DNA from: Ancylostoma caninum
Taxonomy: Eukaryota > Nematoda > Chromadorea > Rhabditida > Ancylostomatidae
Length of the DNA: 64,000 nucleotides
Reading direction: 5' to 3'
NCBI GenBank assembly: GCA_037903475.1
Contig: JBAJFG010000030.1
Span: forward strand, 682,001 to 746,000
Shown here: in pieces, positions 1 through 10,990 of the stretch
How the letters are laid out: every line of letters starts with the position of its first letter
Numbering within the stretch: position 1 is the first letter of the stretch
Notes under the pieces: model-generated
Seen by the model: only the letters and a program-made list of their open reading frames with translations
Databases searched by the model: none
Told to the model about the DNA's origin: nothing
Translations under genes and position numbers: made by a program

Positions 1-329
1 GCGGCCACAGTGAGCCAAAAATTCATCGATACGTTATGTTACAAAGGGAGGAGAAACAACGCAAAGGTCAAGAGAAACGAGAAATGTCACTAGATCATCA
101 TCGGGTAATCAATAGTAGATCATAACAGATAATATCAGTGTAAAACCAAGAAGATCACACTACAGTACAACTATTGACTCTGTGTGCATAGGAGACAACA
201 ATTGACCCAGATCTTTCGAACCGCGCCGCAACGCCTGAGTCTTGATGCTCTGATTGTCTGCGCATCCGCACTTCACTTGAACTAATCTGCATATTTCATT
301 GATATCACCCTTCTTATTTTCGATCAATA
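1..329. other. intergenic, nothing recognised
   Basis: AT-rich sequence without a credible exon or motif. It ends at a foldback element. Confidence 0.5.
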
Positions 330-450
330 CTATAGCTCATCAGAGTCCGACCAGAGGAGTCGGATAACAAAAGACACGTCAGAAGGGGATCGATACGTAT
401 CTTTCGTTATCTGAGCTGATCGGACTACGATGCACTATAACTACAGCTTA
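330..450. mobile_element. palindromic MITE, copy 1
   Basis: An imperfect inverted repeat whose halves carry the family signature CGGAGTCCGA...GTCGGATAACAAAA...TACGTATC and end in ACTATAACTACAGCTTA. The same unit recurs at 17541, 62391 and 62640. The left end lacks part of the segment seen in the 62640 copy. No coding capacity; probably a non-autonomous DNA element of unassigned superfamily. Confidence 0.65.
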
Positions 451-1585
451 TGGTATAGCGCTGCGCATGGATCTCAATGAGTCAAATCTAATATGCGTTA
501 CTTTTTTCTTGGTTTTTCTTCTGCATCACGTTATTTTTCCTTTCATTTTTATTACGGCACTGACAACACATAGATCAGAATAATGTAATCAATTCTAACT
601 TAAAATCTGGGTCTATACTTGGATAGGAGCACAGTTTCTCGTGTCTTTTATTGATTGGTAGATCACATCAAATCGTATAGGTCAAATACAACATGTGAAC
701 ATCGTCAGTAAGCAAAAAAACGATAATCGATTAAGACTCAACAAAAATAGCATGATGTGCTTCAAAGCAGGCTGGTCGAAAGGTGTGACACGTGTACAGT
801 CGTCATATCACGTCTGAACCAGTAAGTTACACGTTCTCTGACGTTCGCGTCATGTTCTGACGTGTGAATATCAAGACCGTGGACAAATTCCTTTTTCCTG
901 ACAAGAAATGTCGGATTTATCACGTTCATTACGATGGCACACTCGTTAACTTATGTACATGTCAAGACAGGTATGCTTCATTATACACGTGTCATCCCGT
1001 ACAACCTGACAATTTCGACAGTTTTTGTCAGATTTTTGGTCTATGGGCGGGGCTCAACGAGAGAACGGACAACTAATCAAAAATTGCTGACATGGGAACG
1101 CGGCGTGCACAAACAAAGACGATTGGGAAACTGCGTCAGCAGGTACTCATGTCAACAAATAGACGTTTTTCACGTAGCCGGCAATTAGCAATTCTCTCCA
1201 ATCGATCTTCTCGTGAATGTATTCATGTTTTCAAAGTGTTTTTACGTGTGAAGGACACCCCTGGCTATGTGTGAAGTTATGTATGTAGGTCAGATTCCAT
1301 AAAATTAAACATATTCGTAAAGTGCAGCTATACAAATGCGCTTTTTACTACGAAATCAGAGAAAAAGTGGGGGTGGAGTGTGTAATTACAATTCGCCTCA
1401 CCACGAGGTGGGATTAGTAATTTACCCGGCATGTGACTTGAATCAATAAGAATCGGTGGAAATCAATAATGTGATTGGTGGTTTGGTCGCGCGGAATTGT
1501 TTAAATGAGCTGTTGATATAGGAATAACAGCAAAAGTCCGCAGATCCCGAGGCAAAAACGGACCTACCTTGCTCCAAGTATAGTC
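451..1585. other. intergenic, no gene seen
   Basis: Several overlapping short open frames lie at 860-1270 but none has a recognisable motif, splice context or codon bias. They are treated as chance. Confidence 0.4.
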
Positions 1586-1841
1586 GGGTCGCCTACGGAG
1601 TGTGCGTGCTACTTTGTCTGCAATTACGACTGCCATACGATGTCGGCCGCTTGGTCAGCTGATCCATCGATGGGGAGACATCACAGGATGGGTCTGGTAG
1701 AAGATTTTGATTGGTTACAGTGGGAAAAAATTTAAATGAAAGAAATTGTAAAAATTAGGATCGAAGTAGTAGGCCAGCCGGCAGCTACTACGAAGCCGTA
1801 ATTGCAGACAGAACCCTAGGCGAACTCCTTAGGCTACCCGG
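1586..1841. repeat. short foldback repeat
   Basis: GTCTGCAATTACG at 1617-1629 faces its exact reverse complement at 1797-1809. The similarity extends outward to GGGTCGCCTACGGAG on the left and the complement of a related string near 1840. It resembles a degenerate MITE. Confidence 0.45.
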
Positions 1842-2269
1842 CTGTACGTGCTGCGCGTAGCACGTGACGCTTCGCGAATCAATATTGTCATGCGCCCACT
1901 CCTCTACCACCTAATTAGTTTAAATATTTCGGAGTTGAATGCGTAGGAAATTGCTTCTGGGATCTACACATAGTATGCTTGATAATATTTTTATGTTGTG
2001 TCCGAGTATGGGAGACTCCAGTTTTTCCGACCCACTCGCACGCGTCACACCATCTACGCGTTGTCACTCTGTCTGCGCATTCACACATTCCACTAACACC
2101 AGCTCTCTCGTTCTGCATCGATCCTCTGGTGTGACACGAGCGAGTGGGTCCGAAACGCTCGAGTCCCGTATCGAACTGACGTTATTGTTGTGTGCTTATA
2201 GCTAAGTGTCCAAACGATCGATACAATCAGCATAGCTCACGTCAGACTTGTCGACACGCGTTGCGCACT

Positions 2270-3362
2270 TCAGGGCCGGTAGTAAAGTCCTAAATGTTGG
2301 GAGCCATCTGCTGCTGCCGTGACGTGAGGTAGCTGCCGACAAATAGCCAGGGGGATGTCGGCATCTTTCTATTCTTAAGCATATGCCCTCACGTCGGACA
2401 CCAGTTTCTTGGCAGCAATGACCTCAAGACAGCCGGCAGCTCGATTGCTACCAGCACGACCTAAGCCAATGCGTCAAGTCAGAAAGTGAAGAGACAACAT
2501 GTAGAGGCAACAGGGTGCCGACGCAGAAGCTCGGTCATGGTTATCATGACGGACGTCAGCATCTCCTACCAAACCTCATTTCCATGGAATTGTCCTCTTT
2601 TCAACTAGAGAAAAGTAGTCCTCAGCACATATTTGCTGGCAACATCTACGCTTGTTCTCTCAACCTTGTCAATCGGATAGCCCGTCAATGGCAATTTCAT
2701 CACGGCACTGCTACCTACGCCAACTACCTAAATTCAGATCAGGCTTGTTGTGCCTGTGCTCGTAGGGCACCGCTTGGTTTCTCACATGACCTTGGGCCAT
2801 CCCAAATCATCTTACCGTCCACATTGTGCTCTTGCATCCTTCATGTGGATGTCTCTGACAATTGTGCAGCGCCAATGCCGGCCGAACAGCGTAATACGTC
2901 GGTTTCAAATTGTACATAAGGGCGTCTCTTATTTCTTGCTGTCGTCAATTTCTTCCATTCTTCCTCAATTTCTGTCAAGGGGAGCAAAAGTTTAACAGTA
3001 GAAGAGAAAGCGAAAGGTCAAAAATGGTCTTAAGCTCTGAACTCAGCGTACTGCACTGTTCGGGTTACATTCGTACTGCACAGTTTCCAAAGATGGAGCC
3101 CAGCGTATAGACTTTGTAAGCGAGACCTCCTCAAGCTGTGTAGTGGGCCAACCAACTTCTCAAGCGCGTTACATTGATATGAATGCACACTCTGTCGGCA
3201 TCGCCGCTCCCGACGTGTCGGCATTTATGCTTACCTCATTTTCCATTGGGATGCCGCCGTAGATGGGAGCATGTTGGGAGCAAAGATACCAACAAGCCGG
3301 GAGCACCTCCCTACATGACGGCATCTTGACGTCATGTCGTAGGGAACTTTACTACCGGGGGT
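2270..3362. mobile_element. possible TIR element, about 1.1 kb
   Basis: CCGGTAGTAAAGT at 2276-2288 is matched by its reverse complement ending near 3358, and both subterminal regions carry variants of TGTTGGGAGC and of TGACGT/GTCGGCAT. The arrangement suggests a terminal inverted repeat of 13-18 bp bounding a non-autonomous element. No transposase motif or clear target duplication was found, so the boundaries are tentative. Confidence 0.4.
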
Positions 3363-4881
3363 ATGTATCATCGTGAGGGAAACGAGGCGGTATCTTTCTG
3401 CCCTCCACGATCAATTCGTCCTCCATCGCATTCAAATTTTGCATAGTCATGTGTAGTGGAATCGCGCGCAAAGGGAACGAGTCAAACGTTTGGGGGTGGG
3501 AGGAGGATTTGAACGAACCAATCACAGAGCTGTACCACGCCCTGTTTTCCCTCACGATGATACACACCCTACTGCCGGCCCGGGGATGCACGCGATTGCA
3601 CACAACCTAGTGGACTTGACGAGAATTCTCCGGAAAAGTGCAGGTTTTTGGGGCACCTGCAGCTAATTCGAGCGTGAATGTCACGCACAACAACATTACA
3701 ACGAAATTCACATGACGAATTGGACATGACAAGACTAGTCCGAGTGGGCGTGGCAACATGACATAGTATTATTTTTTGATGTAGTGTATTTCACGGGGAA
3801 ACGTAGTTGCGCAGAAATTAGAGAATGAGAGAGCGCGAGAAATAGTGCCGTATTCGGAGAAGTAGACGAGAAATGCATGTCGCTGGCACGAACATTCAAC
3901 TATCGTCGTTTTTTTTAGAACGGACTATAGTTTTTGCTTTAAAATTGTCTACATTACTTACTTACTGTTAGAACAACAGGAGATAGGCAAGTACTGGATT
4001 CTTGATGTGCTTAGCCTATTATATACAAATTCCATGAAATAAGCAGTTGTAGCAGTTTTAATAAGTATTATGGAAAAGGTCAGAGAGGAAATTATTGTTT
4101 GGAACTGCGAGAAACTCGTCCGCTTCAGTGAACACGCGAGTTGACGTATTAGCTGTCGTCAGTAGAAGCACGAATAAGCGTTGAATTCGATGTCGACGTG
4201 GCTGTTAGGCGCGCGGAGGCGACAAAAAAAGCGCCAGGACGACAAATGTCCTTCCCAGAAATTACATAAAGAAATGGCGGTGTGGAGGTGGAACAGGGGG
4301 AGAAATAGAAATGGGTTCCCGCATGTGCTGTCACTCGTTTCGCCGTTGGGGACAGATTTTTCGGGAGAAAATGTTTCAGCGCAAAATTGATAACGCCTTG
4401 ATCCGTGGATTTGAAAGAATAATAATCTTGGACATTCTCTAGTGTACTCAGACGAACGCTTTCTGAGGTTTTCCTTGAAATTGCTCAAACGGGAAAATCA
4501 CAAAACTCGTCCAACCAGCTTCTAAGTTGTTCCGATGCACGAGAGAATCATCCGAAAAGCACGTGAACGGAAGCAACTTTTTGTATCTCCCTGAATATAA
4601 GGAATGCGCTATTCGTTAGCATAATGGACTAATTTTTTTCTTTGGAACTACCCGCAGTTCCATTTTAAAGAGCACACGAACCAATGAACTGGAAAAACTC
4701 GTTCAGAAATGCAAATGGTAACAGCCCATGAATCGAAAGATAAATGGATAATTTGTGGAAGATAAGTCAAGAATCCTGTGGAAAAATCGGAAATATGTAG
4801 ATATGCTTAAGAGTTTCTAGAGAAGACCAGAGAATCCCAAAGAAAACACAAAAGAAAAGGCAGAGAGAAAGACCAAGGCCT
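3363..4881. other. intergenic, no gene seen
   Basis: No recognisable coding motif, repeat family or RNA gene. Overlapping short frames on both strands near 4150-4490 have no supporting splice or protein features. Confidence 0.4.
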
Positions 4882-4985
4882 TGATGTACCATTCAAATTA
4901 CCCAGGGTGAACACCGCACTAATTTATCCATTGTTAACACGGGCGTCAACACCGTTTAGCCTGGGTAATCTCAATGATGCATTCA
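4882..4985. repeat. 100-bp foldback MITE
   Basis: TGTACCATT, then ATTACCCAGG, on the left are mirrored by CCTGGGTAAT, then AATGATGCA, on the right, with TAACAC/GTCAAC variants between. A related copy lies at 5543-5652. Confidence 0.55.
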
Positions 4986-5542
4986 GGTCCAGCGTATCCA
5001 TTGTTCGAAATGATTACTCGTTACCATAGTGCTTCCCATATACAGTCCTTCTCAAAAAGATAGATGGATTCCGGTGACTGCAAAAACACAGTGGGACGTG
5101 AACTATGGATGTGGAGAGAGTATGCTCCGAATCTGAGGGTCGAGTACACATATTCCACAGCGATTCACAACGCTACAAAATCGCACGCGCAGACCGTCTC
5201 TCTTCTGCAAGAACTGTAGCAGTGGCTGATGCAAGAATTCTGTATTTAAATAATCAAAAATAATTGTATGAACAATAATGGTGAAAAGTTGGAGTCAAAA
5301 AATAAGCTTACACAAAATTCCCATCTGTTCTACAACATGTAGTATTTTCGTAGAATCGCCCTCCGACTGGGCATAATGATTGGTCGGTCGAATGAAATGC
5401 CAATCACAGAGCCTGGCCACATCCATCGGTCTTCTCGGGTACAGCGCTCCACATCCACCTAGCGTGCAGGTTTCTGAGAAAAAAAACCACCTCACACCTC
5501 TAATGGATTCTTGGCTTGGATGGGTTTATTCGTTCATTTAGG

Positions 5543-5652
5543 TTGCCGAGGGTAAACATGTTGACGATAGGTAAATGGGTGCTCGCGTTAACGATAGGTA
5601 AATTTGTATTGAGGTAACACGGTCACCATGGGTAATCCCAATGGTGCATGCG
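5543..5652. repeat. related foldback MITE, second copy
   Basis: It contains two GACGATAGGTAAAT-type units and ends ATGGGTAATCCCAATGGTGCATG, which matches the end of the copy at 4882-4985 (CTGGGTAATCTCAATGATGCA). The two copies are about 560 bp apart. Confidence 0.5.
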
Positions 5653-7289
5653 GCACTTTATCAGTGCCAAAAAGAATAGGAGTGGTAAAACTGGCTCTAG
5701 AACCCTGGCGACTTGGAGAATGATCCCAAAGCGGTAATCCAGCTCTGGATCACTAACCAGCTTGGGAATGGGAGTCCCGGTGCGGGAAGCGTTGCAGCTA
5801 CTTAGGGAATCGCTGCCTAGCTCTCTGATTGACCAATTCTTCCCGTGAATATTGTACGTTGACCTTAAAATTAGATTGAACTTGAGTTGAAGCGACATTA
5901 ATCACCGTTTGAGTACGAAATAGGTAAGTGCGTGACCGCGCACGCTCACACTCGTAATAGCATTCATTCATCGCCGGCCGTCTGGCTACAAAGTGCACCC
6001 GTCGTACAGAAAACCACTTTTTTTGTCGTTTGCGCACTTTCGCACTCATTTCCTTTTGAACGCGTTCTCATACACACAAGAAAGGACACAATATGACGGA
6101 AATATGTCGACACCGTAATTGCTCACTGACTTCAACATGCCTATGACGTTATGCTTATGACTAAAGCAGTGTGATTTGATTATGGAAGCAATAGGCGTGA
6201 ATTTATTGTTGTGTTACAAAGCCTTTTCATTTATGATTGCTTTGCAGCTTTTAATGTTTCTATACAATTCATTTAGTGACTGTTGGGTAGCTCTAATGGA
6301 ATTAATTGAATTTCTTTCGTTTTTTTTTGAAACGCATTAAAAGGGGGCAGCCAATCGCGATCAAGAGACTATACCTGTATCTGTGCTCCGATTGGTTCAC
6401 GCAAGGGTTGACTCCTCCTCCTTTTTCAGCTTGCTCCTATTGAAGAGGCAAGCGAATATTTATTCATATATTTATTTTTTTTGTATATTTATTTGGTATA
6501 CATGATAGATTTTTGTAGATTCACACGCGAGAGTTGATTTATAAGTAGGTAAATTGTAGCAGTGGTGTAAGCTATATCATAAATACAGAACGACTAAAAT
6601 GACTAAAACAGTAATGATGCAGATCAATGGAATGACAATATTAAAAAAAGGCATTGAGGAGAAAGAAAAAAACCTGAAAGGAATGGAGGAGGAACAGAAA
6701 ACTAAATCACATAAATTACATACACAAACTTAATATAAACTGGAAACGTCACAGAAATCTTGGAGAGCATGGAAAAGCAGTGAAACAGAGCCCTACAGAA
6801 GGAATAATCGTCTTCCTTTTTAATCCCGATGTCTGATAAGAGAAGACCTCCTAGAAGTCGTCTTCTGACAGGTCAAAACCTCTCAGAAGTCGTCTTGCCT
6901 CTCAGGGAAATCCTGTGTCATGCAAGAATACTCATCTTGAATGATAAATGCCATAAAAGCATAAAACATTGACTTGTCACATAAGCAGAGCTCCTTGTCA
7001 AGATAAGCAAGGGCTTCTTCTCAATTCAAAAGTGCAGATTTGAAAATCGCTGGGTAGCCATAAACATATCAATGCCATCTGGTATTATCGCTCACACCTA
7101 GGAGATGTGTTAAAATCAGAAGATCTCTTCTAACGACTCTAACAACTCTAACGCCAGGTGGTCCGCTGAAATCGCGGCTTAAGGCTATGAAGGTGGTCAT
7201 GATATTGGCCTACTTTCTTACGCTTGTTTCTTTTGTTAAGTTGATATCTTGTGGCATGATGACGTGTTTGAGGGGATAGATTGCATATG
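5653..7289. other. intergenic, no gene seen
   Basis: AT-rich sequence without coding or RNA motifs. The part near 7100-7290 may be the body of a Penelope-like element whose end starts at 7290, but no protein similarity was visible there. Confidence 0.35.
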
Positions 7290-7354
7290 ACTTTGACTTT
7301 CCAAGCTCTGACGAAGGCGACGACGCCGAAACGTTAGCCGAAATAAAGTTAAGT
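7290..7354 (+). ncRNA. hammerhead-ribozyme-like end of a Penelope-like element, copy 1
   Basis: The core reads CTGACGA, then the hairpin GGC/GCC, then GAAAC. The outer strands ACTT(T)GACTTT (from 7290) and AAAGTTAAGT (to 7354) can pair over about ten base pairs as helix I. Helix III is broken here: after GAAACGTTAG the partner reads CCGA instead of ACGT, so cleavage is unlikely. An extra A sits between the core and helix II. Hammerhead motifs are known from the pseudo-LTRs of Penelope-like elements; assignment of this copy is inference from its match to 44695-44765. Confidence 0.5.
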
Positions 7355-10300
7355 AACAATCTTGGTCGATTGCTCAAGCTAATCCTACTAACGAGAAGAT
7401 CAGTGTTTAGCCTTACATTCCATAGAATTCCATGGTAAGAGCCAATCAGAGGAGTAGGCGGGACGCGACACGATTGTGATTGGTTAGCGAGACGTCACTC
7501 TATTTTAGATGCTGATGGTTCACAAAACACCGATTTTTCTCTGGAATGGCCGCCGTGAATCCCCATCATCCGAAAGTAAAGCTGAACATATCAGTGGCAA
7601 ACGCAGAAATGCTGAAATGCCAAAGGGGGGAAGGGGGTGGTGGGAAAAAAGTGTTAGCTTCACCACCTTGGAAACCAGCATGGAAAAATGTAAATGTCAA
7701 AAATATGAGTTCCAAGTTCGAAAAATTAGTAAAAAAAAATTGAATAACAACAATAAAGAGATAAGAATAAGCTAATAGTTATCAATCATTTCATTAATTT
7801 TTCTCTGGGAAATCCGGCGAACCATTCCCTTCAGGGGGCTCTAGAAATTGTGCACTGATTCGTAGCAGTGACAGGGAACTGTGAATGGCGGTGTGCGAGG
7901 GGCGGGACCGCGGCGCGGCTCTCTTGGGCAGAGATACAGAGGCTCTGGTTGTCTGCTTCTGCCAGCAACAGAGAATTCGAGTCTCTGAACCTGGTTATAC
8001 TTCTTTTCTACTTCACATCTCATCACAAGAATGTTAGAATTCAAGGAATGTTGGACACAGGAAAACAATCTTAGGCATGACGTGTGTTCTTTTCCGGCAA
8101 ATGTGTTGAATGGTTAGTTATTGGGAAGGAAATTCTAAATATAGAACTTGCATGAAGAATTCCTCGACAACCGGCTCCGTCGCTTTTTTGCCGATGGCGC
8201 ATGAGCGCGCGTCAGAACAGTGCGAGGCGAAAAAGTTGAAATGAGCAGCTATAGGGTCGGCAATTGCAGGCAGTCATTCACACAGTCATTCGCTCGTTCA
8301 TGTATTCATTCGTTCATTGTTGTCTGATGAGTGAGCAATAATTTATGGCAGGTACAACAACTACAATATGCTCAAAAACAAACAAGAATCGTAATGCTGA
8401 CTGAGGTGCTACGTATTTATCTGTGCGATTACTATGGCATTCACCGGAAAAAATAGGGAAGCAGTGGAAATGCAAGGATTCAGGATAACGGAAGAGTTAT
8501 GTGCGCTCTGGATGACAGCAAGTTGCCGGAATGAATAAATAAACAGATTGACGAGGAGCATTGTAGGGCTAATTCTCAGATGGAAAAACTCTGACTGGAG
8601 GAAGAAAATGTCGGTTCAACTACTCTGCTTTCATTTCTCAGGTGGGGAAATCCGAACAAATTCCACTTATTTCCTGGAGGTTAACGTGTATTTTTCGGGC
8701 AAAATTAGGAAATATTTCGTAGAAAAGCAAGAGAAATCTGCTTGAAAGCATGGGGATTCGGTTTGAATTTTTCACCTGATTTATTCAGCCACACAACAAA
8801 CAACTATTATATGATTTTGATTCAAGGAAGAGAAATATTTCCGAGAAAAGATAGAAAAAAAGCAACTATAGAAATTAAGTAGAGATGAGAAATACGTAGG
8901 AACAGAAGGAAGACTGAAACTCTAAGCTGCATACGAGAATGCCGGATTAAATAAGAAAAATCGTAAAAATTGACGCTATGAGAATTAAGCCCAGTTGTGG
9001 AGCGCTGTTTCGGAAAGGGCGTTGCAGCAGAGATCTGACATTGGCCAGTCACGTGATCACGTGAGTTGGCCAATCGTGGAGCATGCTAGCACTGCCCTTC
9101 TCTAGTACTTTAACAAAACATTAAATTGGTGGAAATAGTCGTCGATTAGGTAGCAGAGGACGAAGAAATATGAGAAATCCAAGGAATGAGAGATCAAGGA
9201 AGTAAAAGCTCGTCTGGAGAATTTAGTACAGAATGAGTACAGTTGTTAGCGTCACAATTAGCTCAATATTTCTAAAGGGTTCAAGTGAACAATCGTTGAC
9301 CATCCGGCCATAGGAGAATCCTCTAGCAGAATGCGCCCGATGACTCATTATCGGCCAAACGCAGTAATGCGCATCCAGGAACATCCTGGGACGGAACCAA
9401 TACCTCACGTTAAGTGGAGCGGCGCCGATGTTGCTTCTAAGAGAGACGCGCGCGAAACGCCAGCCAACACAAAAACGCTCGAACGTTTGCTCGACGAAGC
9501 GGAAACATTCGCGAAGTCGCCCATCTTCACCAGGCACGACGGCGGTGAGCGTGCGCGCGTAGCGGCGAGACGCAGTCCGTCACACGCACACAAAACTAGT
9601 CATCGATGAAGCCTTCACACCAACGACCATCGCAGAAAAAAACTGTCTTGCACTTTCAAGCCGACATTCGTCTGACTCGCCCGCTCTAAGTGAAAACCAC
9701 CACAAATCGATAAGTGAGGGAATGACGAACGCTTTGCAACGATGGTAAGTAACCAGCCTTGGGGCTGTAATTATGTGACAGCTGCGCGAATTACTAGAAA
9801 ACCAAAAATAAGACCGCAAAAGCTTCTGAAATGCGAAATTGCACAAAATTGCTGAAGCAGAAAGAAAAGGGAATACTGCATAGTACAGTAATAGGAGAAG
9901 AAAATTCCATTTGCTATTCTTGATTTCCTAAGGCTCTGCGTTGATGGTTTTGTTTCGACTAATTTCCAGCATTTTATGCCTTCTCCAGACCTCAGTTTTT
10001 AGATACAACACAACATCATCCACATGCAAACAGACATACAAGCAAGCAACTGTACCGTGTGGCAGCACGTTGAATTTTGACTCTAGTACCAAAGCAGTAG
10101 AACTAACCTATCCAGAGTGAGGCTTATGTTCTCGGACACGAAGTTTTGATTTGATATTAATGCATCTCTAGGGGAATCTCAAGCCACAAGTGAGCATCAT
10201 ATTCACGTCTCTCAACTGAGGTACTCCTTGCACCCAGGCTTTCTCCAAGTTACGAGACAGGAGCGTCATGTTACAACGACAGAATCATTTTTGACGGTGA

Positions 10301-10620
10301 GCAAAGAACTGTTTCCCAGTTCTTGGAAGAAAGTATACATGCCAAACGTATCCTATCTAAATCCCACGGATTCGCTCTAGAAACTCCCGCTGATCCATTT
10401 CTCGATTAAAATCACAGTGAAATACGTCGTGGGAATTTCGGGAGATTCGGCAGGGTGCTTGAAGGCTTGTAAGGACCACAAAACGGGTCAGCTCGGGCAC
10501 CCATCAGCCATTATATGTTTTCACGTTTTCTAATTCACATTAACATAACGAAAATCACTCCCCAATGTTCCTAATGTTCGACTGAAGAGGCGTTTGTGCG
10601 GCTACTCTCATACATTGTCT
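7355..10620. other. intergenic, no gene seen
   Basis: No convincing gene. A GC-rich stretch at 9330-9610 is open in several frames on both strands but has no recognisable domain. The rest is AT-rich single-copy-looking sequence. Confidence 0.35.
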
Positions 10621-10670
10621 GATCCTTTCAGGCCCTGAAGAAGGCGAAGCCGCCGAAACTTAGTGCCTTT
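10621..10670 (+). ncRNA. decayed Penelope hammerhead-like fragment, copy 2
   Basis: GATCCTTTCAGGCC followed by CTGAAGA, GGC/GCC and GAAAC lines up with the copies at 7290 and 44695. Sequence after GAAAC (TTAGTGCC) no longer forms helix III. Only the core block survives, so this is a fossil fragment. Confidence 0.4.
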
Positions 10671-10689
10671 TTTTTTGAAATTTAGTGCC

Positions 10690-10990
10690 GCACGTCATTA
10701 CTCGAGAGGGTGCAAAAATTCTCGCGTTATTCACCGCTGTCCAAATTTATCCGGAATTTAGGCGGAATTTAAGAGAAATCCGGCGGTCGATCAGATTTAA
10801 CCGGAATTCACGCGACATTCAGGCGAGATCCGCTGGTAGTTTCGAGAATGCACGATTTACACAAGATTTAGCCGGAATTTACGCGGAAACCGGCGGAATC
10901 CCGCGAAAAAACACAATTTACATGGACTATCCCTGGAAATCAGAAGGAAACCGCCGGTGTAAAATTACCAGAGTAAATATTTACCATCAA
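10690..10990 (+). repeat. low-complexity repeat of CCGGAATTTA-like units
   Basis: Variants of CGGAATTTA(G/C)GCGG and AATCCGGCGG recur about ten times within 250 bp with irregular spacing. The open frame across it is a by-product of the repeat. No known family was recognised. Confidence 0.5.

Noticed and set aside
9223..9846. Overlapping open frames on both strands in a GC-rich stretch
   Set aside because: No domain, splice signal or start context distinguishes one frame; GC-rich DNA has fewer stops by chance.
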